A stretch of DNA of 64,000 nucleotides from Paraflavitalea soli. GTDB lineage: Bacteria > Bacteroidota > Bacteroidia > Chitinophagales > Chitinophagaceae. The notes below the pieces were generated by a model. The model made no database searches. It saw nothing but the letters and a program-made list of their open reading frames with translations, and had not been told where the DNA came from. Each line of letters opens with the position of its first letter. The first letter of the stretch is position 1. The translations under genes were made by a program, and so were the position numbers. The DNA is taken from contig NZ_CP032157.1 in the NCBI RefSeq assembly GCF_003555545.1, forward strand, positions 7,320,546-7,384,545, read 5' to 3'. Shown here piece by piece: positions 35,193 to 44,207 of this stretch.

Positions 35193-35783
35193 TTAATAAA
35201 AAAATCGTGAAAGGGCACCCAGGGCTGTGCCCATGAGGATAAAGTCGCGCAAGTGCAGGCGCATGAATTTAAGTGATTGGGTTACATGGTATTGAACAGC
35301 TTTTTCGGAAAGGTTCATATACTGGGCGATCTCCTTTACCGAGCGGTGCTCGTAACGGCTAAGGCGGAATATCTCCTGCGTTTTCTGGGGAAGCCTTTTG
35401 ATCGTATTATCTATAGCAATACTCAGCTCCTGTAACAAAAGCTTTGATTCAGAGGCGTTTTCGTCAACATTCAATTGTTCTTTGGCAAATTGGGAGTAAC
35501 GTTCCCGGATGATCTTCGACCTGATATAGTCAATTACCTGGTAGCGGACAGCGGAATGAAGGTAGGCTTCAAGTTTTTCGATATGGGCTTGCTCCCTTTT
35601 AGTCCATAAGCTAATGAACAGGTTTTGAACAAGTTCCTCTGCAACTTCTTTTGATCGTACTTTCCGGAAGGCAGCCATAAATACAGCTTCACTGTATCTT
35701 TTATAGATCTCCTCCAGGGCAGCAGCGTCACCTGTCTTAAGCAGCTTAAGCAGTATCTCGTCGTCAAATACTTTGTAATCCAT
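35193..35783 (-). CDS. ECF-type RNA polymerase sigma factor
   Basis: 196 residues from the ATG at 35783 (MDYKVFDDEILLKLLKTGD); an earlier ATG at 35822 adds 13 unlikely residues. Region 2 is visible as ALEEIYKRYSEAVFMAAFRK followed by ELVQNLFISLW. Region 4 is near 130-185 (RLPQKTQEIFRLSRYEHRSV, then KEIAQYMNLSEKAVQYHVTQ). This is the Bacteroidota FecI-like subgroup. It is held inactive by the next gene's FecR protein and should drive susC-susD and the genes beyond. Confidence 0.95.
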   Translation of the reverse strand: MDYKVFDDEILLKLLKTGDAAALEEIYKRYSEAVFMAAFRKVRSKEVAEELVQNLFISLWTKREQAHIEKLEAYLHSAVRYQVIDYIRSKIIRERYSQFAKEQLNVDENASESKLLLQELSIAIDNTIKRLPQKTQEIFRLSRYEHRSVKEIAQYMNLSEKAVQYHVTQSLKFMRLHLRDFILMGTALGALSRFFY

Positions 35784-36095
35784 ATGGTTGGGCAATAGCA
35801 GTAAGTTGGAACCTTCATACAAGGTAAATCAAAAAAACGAAATAATCCAACAACCTTATCCTGCAAATAGTAGTAATCAATCAACGACGCACTTAGGCAT
35901 ACGATTGCATAAATTTGTTCCGTTTACTACTGGTTGCAGGAATGAGTGAAGTAGAAAAGGCGGGCATTTTTTTTGCAACAAAACCTGGAATATTTTATAC
36001 GGCAGCTTATTGAAAGGACACTGTCGTGCGTGAAAAAAGGAATACCGGGGCCGCACGTAGCCCTGTATTGGTCAACGTTGAATGGATATTAACCT
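35784..36095. other. 312-bp divergent intergenic region
   Basis: It separates the minus-strand sigma gene from the plus-strand MFS gene. A plus-strand TAAATTTG at 35910-35917 is an exact -7 match, but no convincing -33 element accompanies it. On the minus strand the nearest candidate (TACTATTTG) has one extra base. No gene or repeat recognised. Confidence 0.5.
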
Positions 36096-37553
36096 ATGAA
36101 TGTCAGGCCGCAGAAATTACTTACTGAACAGGAAGTGCAAACTGGTTTAAGGCTGGTGATCACCGAAGGATTGGCAACGGAAGCAATGACCACACTCACC
36201 GGCGGAGCCTTCCTGGTAGCCATGGCCTTGTTATTGGGCGCCTCTAATTTACAGATTGGGCTGCTCGCTGCCTGGCCCACTTTTACCAATATATTCCAGC
36301 TCTTGTCTATCTGGCTGGTGCGGCGTTACAACAACAGGCGCGCCATCAGTGTGGTCTGCGCCTTATTGGCGCGCTTGCCGTTGGTTATAATAGGGGTAAT
36401 GCCTTTTTTTACAAAAGGCTCCATACAATTCCTGATCATTTTTCTCTTCTTTTATTATCTCTTTGCTTCTATTGCAGGATTGAGCTGGAATGCCTGGATG
36501 AAAGACCTCGTGCCCGGCAATCAATTGGGTACTTATTTCTCCAGAAGGAGCAGCTATATGCAAATACTCAATGTGATATTAAGCCTAAGCCTGGCCTTTA
36601 TCATTGATTATGTAAAGGACAACTATCCCGCTTATGAGCTCACCACCTATTCCATTATGTTTACAGTGGCTGGTGTAATTGGAATTATGGGTGCGTTTGT
36701 ACTGTCCAAAGTGCCCGAGCCACAATCTTATCTTGCCAGGGAGAATATATTCCAGCTGTTTAAACGTCCTTTGAAAGATGGTAATTTCAGAAAACTACTC
36801 CTGTTCAACTCTGCCTGGGTATTTGCTTTGAACATTGCCATCCCTTTCTTCACCGTATACATGCTCAAACACCTGGGCCTTTCCATGACCTACGTAATTG
36901 GCCTCACCGTAGTAAGCCAGTTGTGCAGCATTTTCACCATCCGCATGTGGGGTCGTTTTTCCGACAGGTACAGCAACAAGACCATCCTGGCCATTGCTGC
37001 GCCTGTATACATCATATGTATTATAGCCTGGTGTTTTGTAGGTATTTATTCCCGCTTCATGGTCAATCTCGGATTGCTTGTCTTCATTCACATCTTTACC
37101 GGCATTGCTACTGCGGGCATCAACCTGTCCCTTACCAATATCGGCCTGAAGCTGGCGCCTAATGAACATGCCATCGTTTATTTATCCACCAAAAACATTA
37201 TTACCGCTGTCTTTTCTTCTGTAGCTCCTTTAATAGGTGGTATATTGGCCGATTACTTTGGCAATCGTTCCCTCGTCATCAATGCGGAGTGGGCAGGCCC
37301 CACTGCCAATAAAGTATTGCACCTCGTATCCCTGCATGATATGAACTTCCTGTTTTTGATAGGTGCTGTCCTGGCCTTTATTTCCCTGGAATTTCTTCTC
37401 CGCGTAAAAGAAGTAGGAGAGGTGGAGAAAGATGTAGTGGTACGCATCATGCGCAGCAGCATAAAGAACAACCTCAAAGAATATTTCCTCATCGGGAACC
37501 TGATATCCTGGCACGATCAGCTATGGGGACTGTTTAAAAAGAAATCTCCCTGA
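36096..37553 (+). CDS. MFS transporter
   Basis: 485 residues with about 12 hydrophobic segments, the size of a major facilitator. Features include GLRLVITEGLATEAMTTLTG at the N-terminus, SRRSSYMQILNVI after the fourth or fifth helix, and RMWGRFSDRYSNKT, the family's loop motif GxxxDRxxxR-like at the start of the second half. The C-terminal 60 residues are charged and cytosolic. Substrate unknown. It is transcribed alone, divergent from the ECF locus and convergent with a Crp regulator. Confidence 0.88.
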   Translation: MNVRPQKLLTEQEVQTGLRLVITEGLATEAMTTLTGGAFLVAMALLLGASNLQIGLLAAWPTFTNIFQLLSIWLVRRYNNRRAISVVCALLARLPLVIIGVMPFFTKGSIQFLIIFLFFYYLFASIAGLSWNAWMKDLVPGNQLGTYFSRRSSYMQILNVILSLSLAFIIDYVKDNYPAYELTTYSIMFTVAGVIGIMGAFVLSKVPEPQSYLARENIFQLFKRPLKDGNFRKLLLFNSAWVFALNIAIPFFTVYMLKHLGLSMTYVIGLTVVSQLCSIFTIRMWGRFSDRYSNKTILAIAAPVYIICIIAWCFVGIYSRFMVNLGLLVFIHIFTGIATAGINLSLTNIGLKLAPNEHAIVYLSTKNIITAVFSSVAPLIGGILADYFGNRSLVINAEWAGPTANKVLHLVSLHDMNFLFLIGAVLAFISLEFLLRVKEVGEVEKDVVVRIMRSSIKNNLKEYFLIGNLISWHDQLWGLFKKKSP

Positions 37554-37562
37554 CCAGGCGTT

Positions 37563-38165
37563 TTATGCGTTGAGTGAGTAAGTCTTGAGTTCCTGCGCTA
37601 CCAGTTGCCGGGTAGTCCCTGTAAGATCAGCCATCTCTTTAAACGTGATCAGTTCATTAAGTTGATAGACCTGCTGGTAAGCATCCACTACCGGTCTCGA
37701 AAGCTGCTGGTACAGCCGGCGTATTCTTTGCCGGGGTTCAAAGGAAGTGATCTCCTGTAAGCGGCACTCTGTTTTGCACCACCGCGAGGTGATCGTGGCC
37801 ATAAACCAGTCCGAGGTTACCGGGTCTCTGTTGACAATGTCTTTAAAGAAATCGATCTCATACAGTCGCACCTCGCTGGCCACAATCGTTCTGCTATGTT
37901 CTGCAAACGGCTTGCCCGGCAAATACCGGAAATTGCCAAAGAACTCTCCCGGCTCCAGCAATTCATGGATCACATCTTCCTTATCGGAGAAACAACCCAG
38001 CTTCACCGCGCCTGAAACGATCTCGCATATATAATTCATCCGTGTAGGCGGCGCATAGATATAGGCCCCTTTCTTGTATTTCTTTACAAGCACATGTTGA
38101 GCTATCCGGCTATCATGCTTCCACTGCAGGTAAGCAAACAGGCCATTGTCGCGGGGGTGTATCAT
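37563..38165 (-). CDS. Crp/Fnr family transcriptional regulator
   Basis: 200 residues. An N-terminal cNMP-binding-type roll spans about 25-120 (KGAYIYAPPTRMNYICEIVS, then GEFFGNFRYL), followed by a dimerisation helix and a C-terminal winged helix near 165-200 (ELITFKEMADLTGTTRQLVA). There is no iron-sulfur cysteine cluster at the N-terminus. It converges on the MFS gene with 9 bp between stops, and the Oar-like receptor lies 140 bp upstream on the same strand behind a terminator-like hairpin. Target unknown. Confidence 0.88.
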   Translation of the reverse strand: MIHPRDNGLFAYLQWKHDSRIAQHVLVKKYKKGAYIYAPPTRMNYICEIVSGAVKLGCFSDKEDVIHELLEPGEFFGNFRYLPGKPFAEHSRTIVASEVRLYEIDFFKDIVNRDPVTSDWFMATITSRWCKTECRLQEITSFEPRQRIRRLYQQLSRPVVDAYQQVYQLNELITFKEMADLTGTTRQLVAQELKTYSLNA

Positions 38166-38215
38166 GCCTTAACAATTCATTCACCAAATTAGTTACCCTA
38201 TGTTACCGGAATATG

Positions 38216-38245
38216 AAAAGTGCCCCTGCAGGCAGGAGCACTTTT
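38216..38245 (-). terminator. Terminator of the Oar-like receptor gene
   Basis: AAAAGTGC (38216-38223) pairs with GCACTTTT (38238-38245) around a CCTGC/GCAGG inner region. Flanking A and T runs make it work in either direction; on the minus strand it lies 60 bp after the receptor stop and ends in TTTT. Confidence 0.65.
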
Positions 38246-38305
38246 GCACATTGTGTAATTCCTGAATATGTCTTTGTCCGGTATTGGATCTTAAAACGTG
38301 ATGCC

Positions 38306-41300
38306 TTAAAAGCTATAGCGTGCACCGATCTGAACCTGGTAGGGAGTACCATTCCGGGTGGTAACACCCACATTCTCATTTACCCGGTATTGGTATTCTT
38401 TCGTAGCCTGGTTGAAACCGCTTACAGTCAGCAATGTTTGTGCGCCCAGGTTGTAATTGCCGCCCCATTGCTTATTCAGCAGGTTGGCAAAGTTGAACAC
38501 ATCGACACTCAGGCTCAGCTTATGTGTCTTATACAATTTGAATTCTTTAGCCAGCCTTACATCGATAGTACCCGTAAAAGGATTCTCGCCGCCATTCCTG
38601 CTGGCTATTTTACCCAGTGATTCCTGGATATGCTTCTTAGCCCGGCTGTTGGGATTGGCCAATACCTTCAGCATCGATTCACGGATGGCCGTGGCTGTCT
38701 TGGGATCATTGGGGTCAAATACAAAAGCCAGGTCATTGTCGTTGCCGGGGCCGCCTACAAAGTCGCCGTTGATATCTGCATCCACTACTAAAGAATAACG
38801 CGAACCACCAAGGCCCGTAAAGCGACCGCTCAGCGAGAAGCCCTTGAAGGTAGGCGTAGCACCATACAAAACTACCTTATGCCTGAACTGGTTGTCAGAA
38901 TAATCCATCTCACTAAGACTGCGTGGGTCTGATTTAATAGGGCGGAAGGTAGATGTGTTGGCTACGTTACCATTATACGAGGTGTTATCCTTCGTAATAT
39001 TATAGGTATAGCTGAAGTTGATATAGCCATCCCGGAAGTAGCGGTATTCACCATCTATAAAGGCTGCCAGTTGATTGATCTTGGCGCCATTCGTAAACTC
39101 CAGCGTGCGGCCTACCAGTTGTGTTTTTCGTCCTTGTACATTGTCTGTAATGCCGGCGGAAGTGATCGTATTGGCTGGTACAAATACACCACGGTTGGCT
39201 TCATTGGCCAGGGTGAAGTAAGGTTGGTCTACCAGGTTGCGGTCCAGGTATACATAGTTGTCCCAGGTATAGGCGTATTGAACATTGAAGCCCAGTCTGA
39301 AGCGGTTGCCAAATATTTTATTGTAGCTGATATTCGCTTTAAAAATACTGGGCACTTCCAGGTCAGGGCTGTTCAGGTTGATCGTAGATACCGTGGGCAC
39401 TCCTGCTATTACACCTGGCGCTGTAGAAGGATCATTGCGGTAACTGGGGAAATTGGGCTTGGGTACCAGGTTGGTGCCTGTGGAAGGACGCGTAACATCA
39501 ATAGCTGCCACCTTCGTTCCACTGTTCTGGATATTGTTTACCTGGGCATACGTGATCGGGTTGGCAGAGAAAATACCTGCGCCAAAGCGGATGATATCTT
39601 TCTTATTGCCTTTTACATCCCAGGTCAGTTGCATACGCGGTTGTACATTGTTCCAGTCACTGGCATTGTTGTCGGTACGCAATCCCAGGGCTTGATCTAC
39701 TACTGCATTATAATCACCTTTGGTAAGATAGCTCGTCACATCATACCGTACGCCAAAAACCGCATCTACATCTTTCAGTAATTCAAACTGTACCTGGCCA
39801 AATAAAGAGGCGTTCAACACCCACTGCTGTACAGATGGTTTTCCTTTTAAGGGTACTTCACGCGCATAGCGCGAAGGATTGAGGTTGTCAAACTCTTCCA
39901 CACTGTTGAAAATAAATCGTCCATTCTGCTCATTGGAGATATACGTATCCAGGTAGGTCAGCGTATTGTCTGTTCCAAAAGTGAAATTGTATTTTCCTTT
40001 GCTGAGGTACGTGGTGTTCACCAATTGGTATTGACGCTCGAGGTTATCCTCCGGGTTAAAGCGCTGACCGCCCAACTGCACCGTGGTATTGCCCATCGTA
40101 CCATTGGGTAATTGCGAACGCACAGTTACAATAGCGCGGGGAATATTGGCCGAAGGCAATTCGCTGTTGGGAACATAATTGCGGGTAGTAACCTGGTACT
40201 GGAACTTCAGTTCATTCAGTACATTGCTGTTTAACTGGCTGCGTAAGGACAACAGCAAGCTGTTTTCCCGGGATTTAAAATCACCGTATACTTCATACAG
40301 GTTGATGCTGCTATTGTCGCTATTGCTCACCGGGTTCTTCCAGTCACTATAGTTGTTGCGCAGCGTTAACCGGTTGCGTTTGTCGATTTGCCAGTCCAGG
40401 CGCCCAAAGAAAGTATTGGCCACTGTTTTCCTGCCAAACTCACCCACCTGCGGACCATTGCCCAGCCCATACTTGCGACGGCCAATATCGATCACATTGT
40501 CCAGGGCCGCCTTGCTGATGCGCAAAGAGTTGGCATCATCATCGTCCTGTATGTCGGCGATAAAGAAGGGCTGTGATTCATCCTGCCTGTCAAAAGCAGT
40601 AAAGAAATGCAGCTTGTCCTTAATGATGGGGCCACCTAAGCTAAAACCATATTGATTGGTGGTAAAGCTTTGCGTACGCTTATTGCCCCGGATGTCATAG
40701 GGGCTGGCCAGGAAATCGGCACGGAAATAATCAAATACACTACCTGTAAATGTATTGGTGCCCGATTTGGTCACCGCACTGATGGTGCCGCCACCGGACC
40801 GTCCTTGTGTTACATCATATACATTCGTGATCACCTCAAACTCACGGATCGATTCCATGGATAAAGAGTAGGGACCGCTGCCCACTGCACCACTGGTCAG
40901 GTTGTTCCGGGCGCTTACACCATCTATCTGGTAATTGGTAGAAGAAGGAAGCTGACCGCTTACACTGCCGCCGTTCGTTGTTGGCGCCAGCGCACTCAGG
41001 TTATTGAAGTTCCTGTTTTGCGTGGGCAGCTGTTGTATCATGCGCGCTGAGATAGCCGTAGAAGCACCATAGCGGTCAATGCGGCTGGTCACCGTATTGG
41101 CTTTTACCACTACTTCCTGGAGAGAAGCTGCTTTTTCCAGCAGCTCAAAATCTACTATCAGCTGGTCCCCCAGGTTGAGGGCAAGGTTTTCCTTCAAAGC
41201 ATTCGCAAACCCTACAAAGGATACCTGGATGGAATAGGGCGATCCCAGGGGAAGCTGGCGGAAAAAATATTTACCATCTTTCATGGTAAGCGTGGTTGCC

Positions 41301-41494
41301 TGGAAACCGGTGGAAGCGTTTTTGAGGGTTACTGTAGCGCCTTCAACTGGTTTTTTGTTGGCAGTCAATACCACACCTCTCACCGATGCATCAGTTCCCT
41401 GTGCAGAGGAAAGCAGTGGAAGAAAAGATAAAGCAGAAAGAATTAGGGCAAAAAAGGTCACGCAGCCCTGTTGGAGCCGGTTTGTTGCTATCAT
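38306..41494 (-). CDS. Oar-like TonB-dependent receptor
   Basis: 1062 residues. Signal peptide (about 1-32, ending LLSSAQG), then a carboxypeptidase-like fold (VRGVVLTANKKPVEGATVTL, about 36-120), a plug (about 125-240: LPTQNRNFNNLSALAPTT, then NYQIDGVSARNNL) and a long barrel ending in VQIGARYSF. The RNFNNL and YQIDG blocks match the Oar-like outer-membrane receptors named after the Myxococcus Oar protein. It has no SusD partner and no STN domain. It is monocistronic, ended by a bidirectional hairpin. Confidence 0.9.
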   Translation of the reverse strand: MIATNRLQQGCVTFFALILSALSFLPLLSSAQGTDASVRGVVLTANKKPVEGATVTLKNASTGFQATTLTMKDGKYFFRQLPLGSPYSIQVSFVGFANALKENLALNLGDQLIVDFELLEKAASLQEVVVKANTVTSRIDRYGASTAISARMIQQLPTQNRNFNNLSALAPTTNGGSVSGQLPSSTNYQIDGVSARNNLTSGAVGSGPYSLSMESIREFEVITNVYDVTQGRSGGGTISAVTKSGTNTFTGSVFDYFRADFLASPYDIRGNKRTQSFTTNQYGFSLGGPIIKDKLHFFTAFDRQDESQPFFIADIQDDDDANSLRISKAALDNVIDIGRRKYGLGNGPQVGEFGRKTVANTFFGRLDWQIDKRNRLTLRNNYSDWKNPVSNSDNSSINLYEVYGDFKSRENSLLLSLRSQLNSNVLNELKFQYQVTTRNYVPNSELPSANIPRAIVTVRSQLPNGTMGNTTVQLGGQRFNPEDNLERQYQLVNTTYLSKGKYNFTFGTDNTLTYLDTYISNEQNGRFIFNSVEEFDNLNPSRYAREVPLKGKPSVQQWVLNASLFGQVQFELLKDVDAVFGVRYDVTSYLTKGDYNAVVDQALGLRTDNNASDWNNVQPRMQLTWDVKGNKKDIIRFGAGIFSANPITYAQVNNIQNSGTKVAAIDVTRPSTGTNLVPKPNFPSYRNDPSTAPGVIAGVPTVSTINLNSPDLEVPSIFKANISYNKIFGNRFRLGFNVQYAYTWDNYVYLDRNLVDQPYFTLANEANRGVFVPANTITSAGITDNVQGRKTQLVGRTLEFTNGAKINQLAAFIDGEYRYFRDGYINFSYTYNITKDNTSYNGNVANTSTFRPIKSDPRSLSEMDYSDNQFRHKVVLYGATPTFKGFSLSGRFTGLGGSRYSLVVDADINGDFVGGPGNDNDLAFVFDPNDPKTATAIRESMLKVLANPNSRAKKHIQESLGKIASRNGGENPFTGTIDVRLAKEFKLYKTHKLSLSVDVFNFANLLNKQWGGNYNLGAQTLLTVSGFNQATKEYQYRVNENVGVTTRNGTPYQVQIGARYSF

Positions 41495-41622
41495 ACTGTT
41501 GAATTTTGGCCAAAATTATCCCAGTATGAAAGGGGGGTATGTTAGATTCTAACATGCCCGGATGGCTTAATAATAACTTAATAATTCATGGCACTCTTAC
41601 AGGAAGTATCTTTCTTTGCAGC

Positions 41623-42144
41623 ATGGAATTGAAGCAGGCCATTCAACTGATCCGTACACCAAAGCTCGATAGCGCATCTGCACAGGTCTGGGCCGACCTC
41701 GGCGCCGGCACAGGACTTTTTACCAGGGCCCTCGCTCAATTGATCGGTGAGAACAGCACCATTTATGCCGTGGACCGGAAGGATACCGATCTCCAACAGA
41801 TCAGGGCCACAGACCATATTACTATTGAAAAAGTGCCCGCCGACTTTATCAGTGACGACCTGGGCCTGTAGGGATTAACAGGTATCCTGATGGCCAACTC
41901 CCTGCACTATGTAAAGGATCAACTGTCCTTTATTAATAAGATGAAAGCTTCTTTTGCAGGCGAAGGCCGCTTCCTCATCGTAGAGTATGATACCGACAAA
42001 GCCAACCCCTGGGTACCTTTTCCCCTGAGTTTTATTTCGTTGACCAGCTTGTTTACCGGGGCAGGTTATACCACCATCAAAAAGATCAATGAAACCCCTT
42101 CCCGGTTCAATGGCAACAATATCTATGCGGCCTGGATAAGCTAA
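41623..42144 (+). pseudogene. SAM-dependent methyltransferase interrupted by an in-frame TAG
   Basis: One frame reads through both halves: MELKQAIQLIRTPKLDSASA, then VWADLGAGTGLFTRALA (glycine-rich SAM motif I), IYAVDRKD (motif II acidic end), then TAG at 41869-41871, and resumes GILMANSLHYVKDQ (post-motif) to FNGNNIYAAWIS. Without the stop it would be a roughly 173-residue class I methyltransferase. Only a single codon is altered, so the loss looks recent, or is a base-call error. The second half alone could start at the ATG at 41890 but lacks the SAM site. Upstream ATGs exist (41539) but lie in weaker sequence. Confidence 0.75.
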
Positions 42145-42235
42145 CCATAAGCGACAGGAGATATTAAGTTTGTGTTAAGGAATCGTAAACAACCCACTGG
42201 CAGCTTACTTTAGCGGCCTGAATTCACCTGGGCTT

Positions 42236-43894
42236 ATGCATGATGACCGCTTTCCGATAAAACACTCCTTACTTTCTCTGCTCCTGGTCTTACTGTTTAC
42301 TGTCATCACCAGTCCATCCCGCGCACAGCAAAAGCAATGGCTTTTTACATTGGACCAAACCGAGCAATTGGCCAAGCGCCAGCCCGACTCAGCTTATATT
42401 ATATTAAAGGAACTTATGGCAACTGCCCGGGAAAAGAATAATCCCCTAGTAGAAGCCATCTGCCTCCAGCAGTTAGGGCATGTATTTTATAATTACAGCA
42501 ACTTCACCCAGTCGATAGATCATTTATTGCAGGCCGAAAAGATATTCCGGGCCATCAATGAGTCCGACAGGCTGGCTGCTACCCTGAATTATCTCGGTAC
42601 CGTATACTATTCCAACAAGCAGATCGAACTGGCAGGCCTGCAGTTTACCGAAGCCCTTAAGATCAATATCGCCCGCAATGATAAAAAGGGACAGGCACTT
42701 TCCTACGGCAATATGGGCCACTGGTACGAAAAGAAGCTGATATATGATACCGCCTATCAATACCAGCAAAAGGCCCTGGCCTTGTATCATCAACTGGGTG
42801 ATAGTATCGGCATAGCCAAGATCTTCGAGAACATGGGCAGCATCCTGGAAGATTATGCCCGTTATGATTCCGCCCGGCTTTGCTTTGAGCAGGCCCTGGC
42901 CATTAATCAACAGCACAATGATGCCATTGCCCAGATCGAAATATTGAACAACCTGGGCGATGTGTACCGCAAGACAGGCCATTACCGCGAAGGGCTCGTC
43001 TATACCCGGCAGGCATTGCGGCTGGCCCTGCAAACCCAATCCCAATATCAACTGGCCAGCGCCTACCGCGATATGGCCCGGGGATTTGAATTGCTGCAAC
43101 AGTTTGACAGTGCCTATCAATACAATGAACAAAGCCGGAGCCTGGTGGAAAAGATCTATGCCGCTGCCAATAACCAGCAGATCGCTTTCCTGGAAACCGT
43201 GTATGAAGTAGAAAAGAAAAACCATGAACTGGTAAGGCTCACCACACAGAAAAGGATCAATATCATTATTACCATTGCCATTGCACTCGTTGTGGTCTTA
43301 CTGATCGTACTGGGCCTTGTCGTCATCAGCCGCCAACGCCTAAGGATCAGGAATGAAAAAGCACTCAATGAGCAGAACAAGGATATTTATGAGAAAGGGA
43401 AGGGGCTGATGCAGGCCGAGATCAGGAACAAACAACTGGAAGAGGAGAAGTTGAAAACAGAACTGGAAGTACGCAGCAAAGAGTTATCTGCTCATACCCT
43501 TCACCTCATACAGAAAAACCAGTTATTGGAAGAGTTGCGCAGCAAGCTTCATGAAATAGCCGAAGATGACAAGCGCGACCAGAAAAAGCAATTGCGGCAG
43601 CTGGTACAAAAGATCAGCCTCAATTTTAGCCAGGACAATTATTGGGATGATTTCCGCGCCATCTTCGACCAGGTGCACCAGACCTTTTTTACCAACCTGA
43701 AACAGCATGCAGAGAATCTTACCCCCGCCGAACTGCGACTGGTTGCCCTGCTGCGTATGAACCTGAGCTCAGGTGATATGGCTACCCTGCTGGGCATTTC
43801 CCAGGACAGCCTGCGGGTAGCACGCTACCGCCTCCGTAAAAAGCTCAATCTCTCCGAAGGAGAATCGTTGACGGCATTTATACAGGGACTCTAA
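42236..43894 (+). CDS. TPR protein with transmembrane helix, coiled coil and C-terminal helix-turn-helix
   Basis: 552 residues. Signal peptide (about 1-30), about seven tetratricopeptide repeats (residues 40-330, e.g. GDVYRKTGHYREGLVYTRQA), a transmembrane helix near 341-363, a cytosolic coiled coil (about 370-440) and a C-terminal LuxR-like HTH near 495-552 (LTPAELRLVALLRMNLSSGD, then MATLLGISQDSLRVARYRLR). This architecture places a periplasmic sensor and a DNA-binding tail in one membrane protein, as in many Bacteroidota regulators. No kinase domain is present. A TAAGTTTG -7-like box lies at 42165-42172. The target genes are not evident; the next operon downstream is the phytase locus. Confidence 0.85.
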   Translation: MHDDRFPIKHSLLSLLLVLLFTVITSPSRAQQKQWLFTLDQTEQLAKRQPDSAYIILKELMATAREKNNPLVEAICLQQLGHVFYNYSNFTQSIDHLLQAEKIFRAINESDRLAATLNYLGTVYYSNKQIELAGLQFTEALKINIARNDKKGQALSYGNMGHWYEKKLIYDTAYQYQQKALALYHQLGDSIGIAKIFENMGSILEDYARYDSARLCFEQALAINQQHNDAIAQIEILNNLGDVYRKTGHYREGLVYTRQALRLALQTQSQYQLASAYRDMARGFELLQQFDSAYQYNEQSRSLVEKIYAAANNQQIAFLETVYEVEKKNHELVRLTTQKRINIIITIAIALVVVLLIVLGLVVISRQRLRIRNEKALNEQNKDIYEKGKGLMQAEIRNKQLEEEKLKTELEVRSKELSAHTLHLIQKNQLLEELRSKLHEIAEDDKRDQKKQLRQLVQKISLNFSQDNYWDDFRAIFDQVHQTFFTNLKQHAENLTPAELRLVALLRMNLSSGDMATLLGISQDSLRVARYRLRKKLNLSEGESLTAFIQGL

Positions 43895-44207
43895 AGATCC
43901 GAATGCAGGATGCAGGATGTAGAATTGCTGCCGCACTTTGGAAGCCGCGACAATTAGTCAACCACTTAGAATAGAAGAATCCGAAATTCTACATTCTACA
44001 TTCGAAATCGGATAGGCGTAACAATTCCTTAATGGATAATTGCGCTTTACTCAACTAATTGATCTCAAATTGCTTGCGGCAATTTGCTACGCCCTTGTTG
44101 CCCCTTTGTTCACGCAGCACGCGGCCTTGTATCCCTTTTGTTAACGCCGGTTTCTTCCATTCAGGCAGGCCAGCGATCATATTTGCGCATCGAACAAAAA
44201 ACGAATT
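43895..44207. repeat. Intergenic region with inverted heptamer arms
   Basis: The left arm (43902-43927: GAATGCA GGATGCA GGATGTA GAATT) and the right arm (43986-44010, AAATTCT ACATTCT ACATTCG AAAT) consist of 7-mers and are imperfect complements of each other, so RNA could fold across about 60 bp. The rest, up to 44207, holds no recognisable gene and is the leader of the TonB receptor gene. Confidence 0.55.

Noticed and set aside
38306-41494. Long antisense frames inside the TonB receptor gene (e.g. 39071-39781)
   Set aside because: They mirror the receptor's codon pattern, lack motifs and have no start context.
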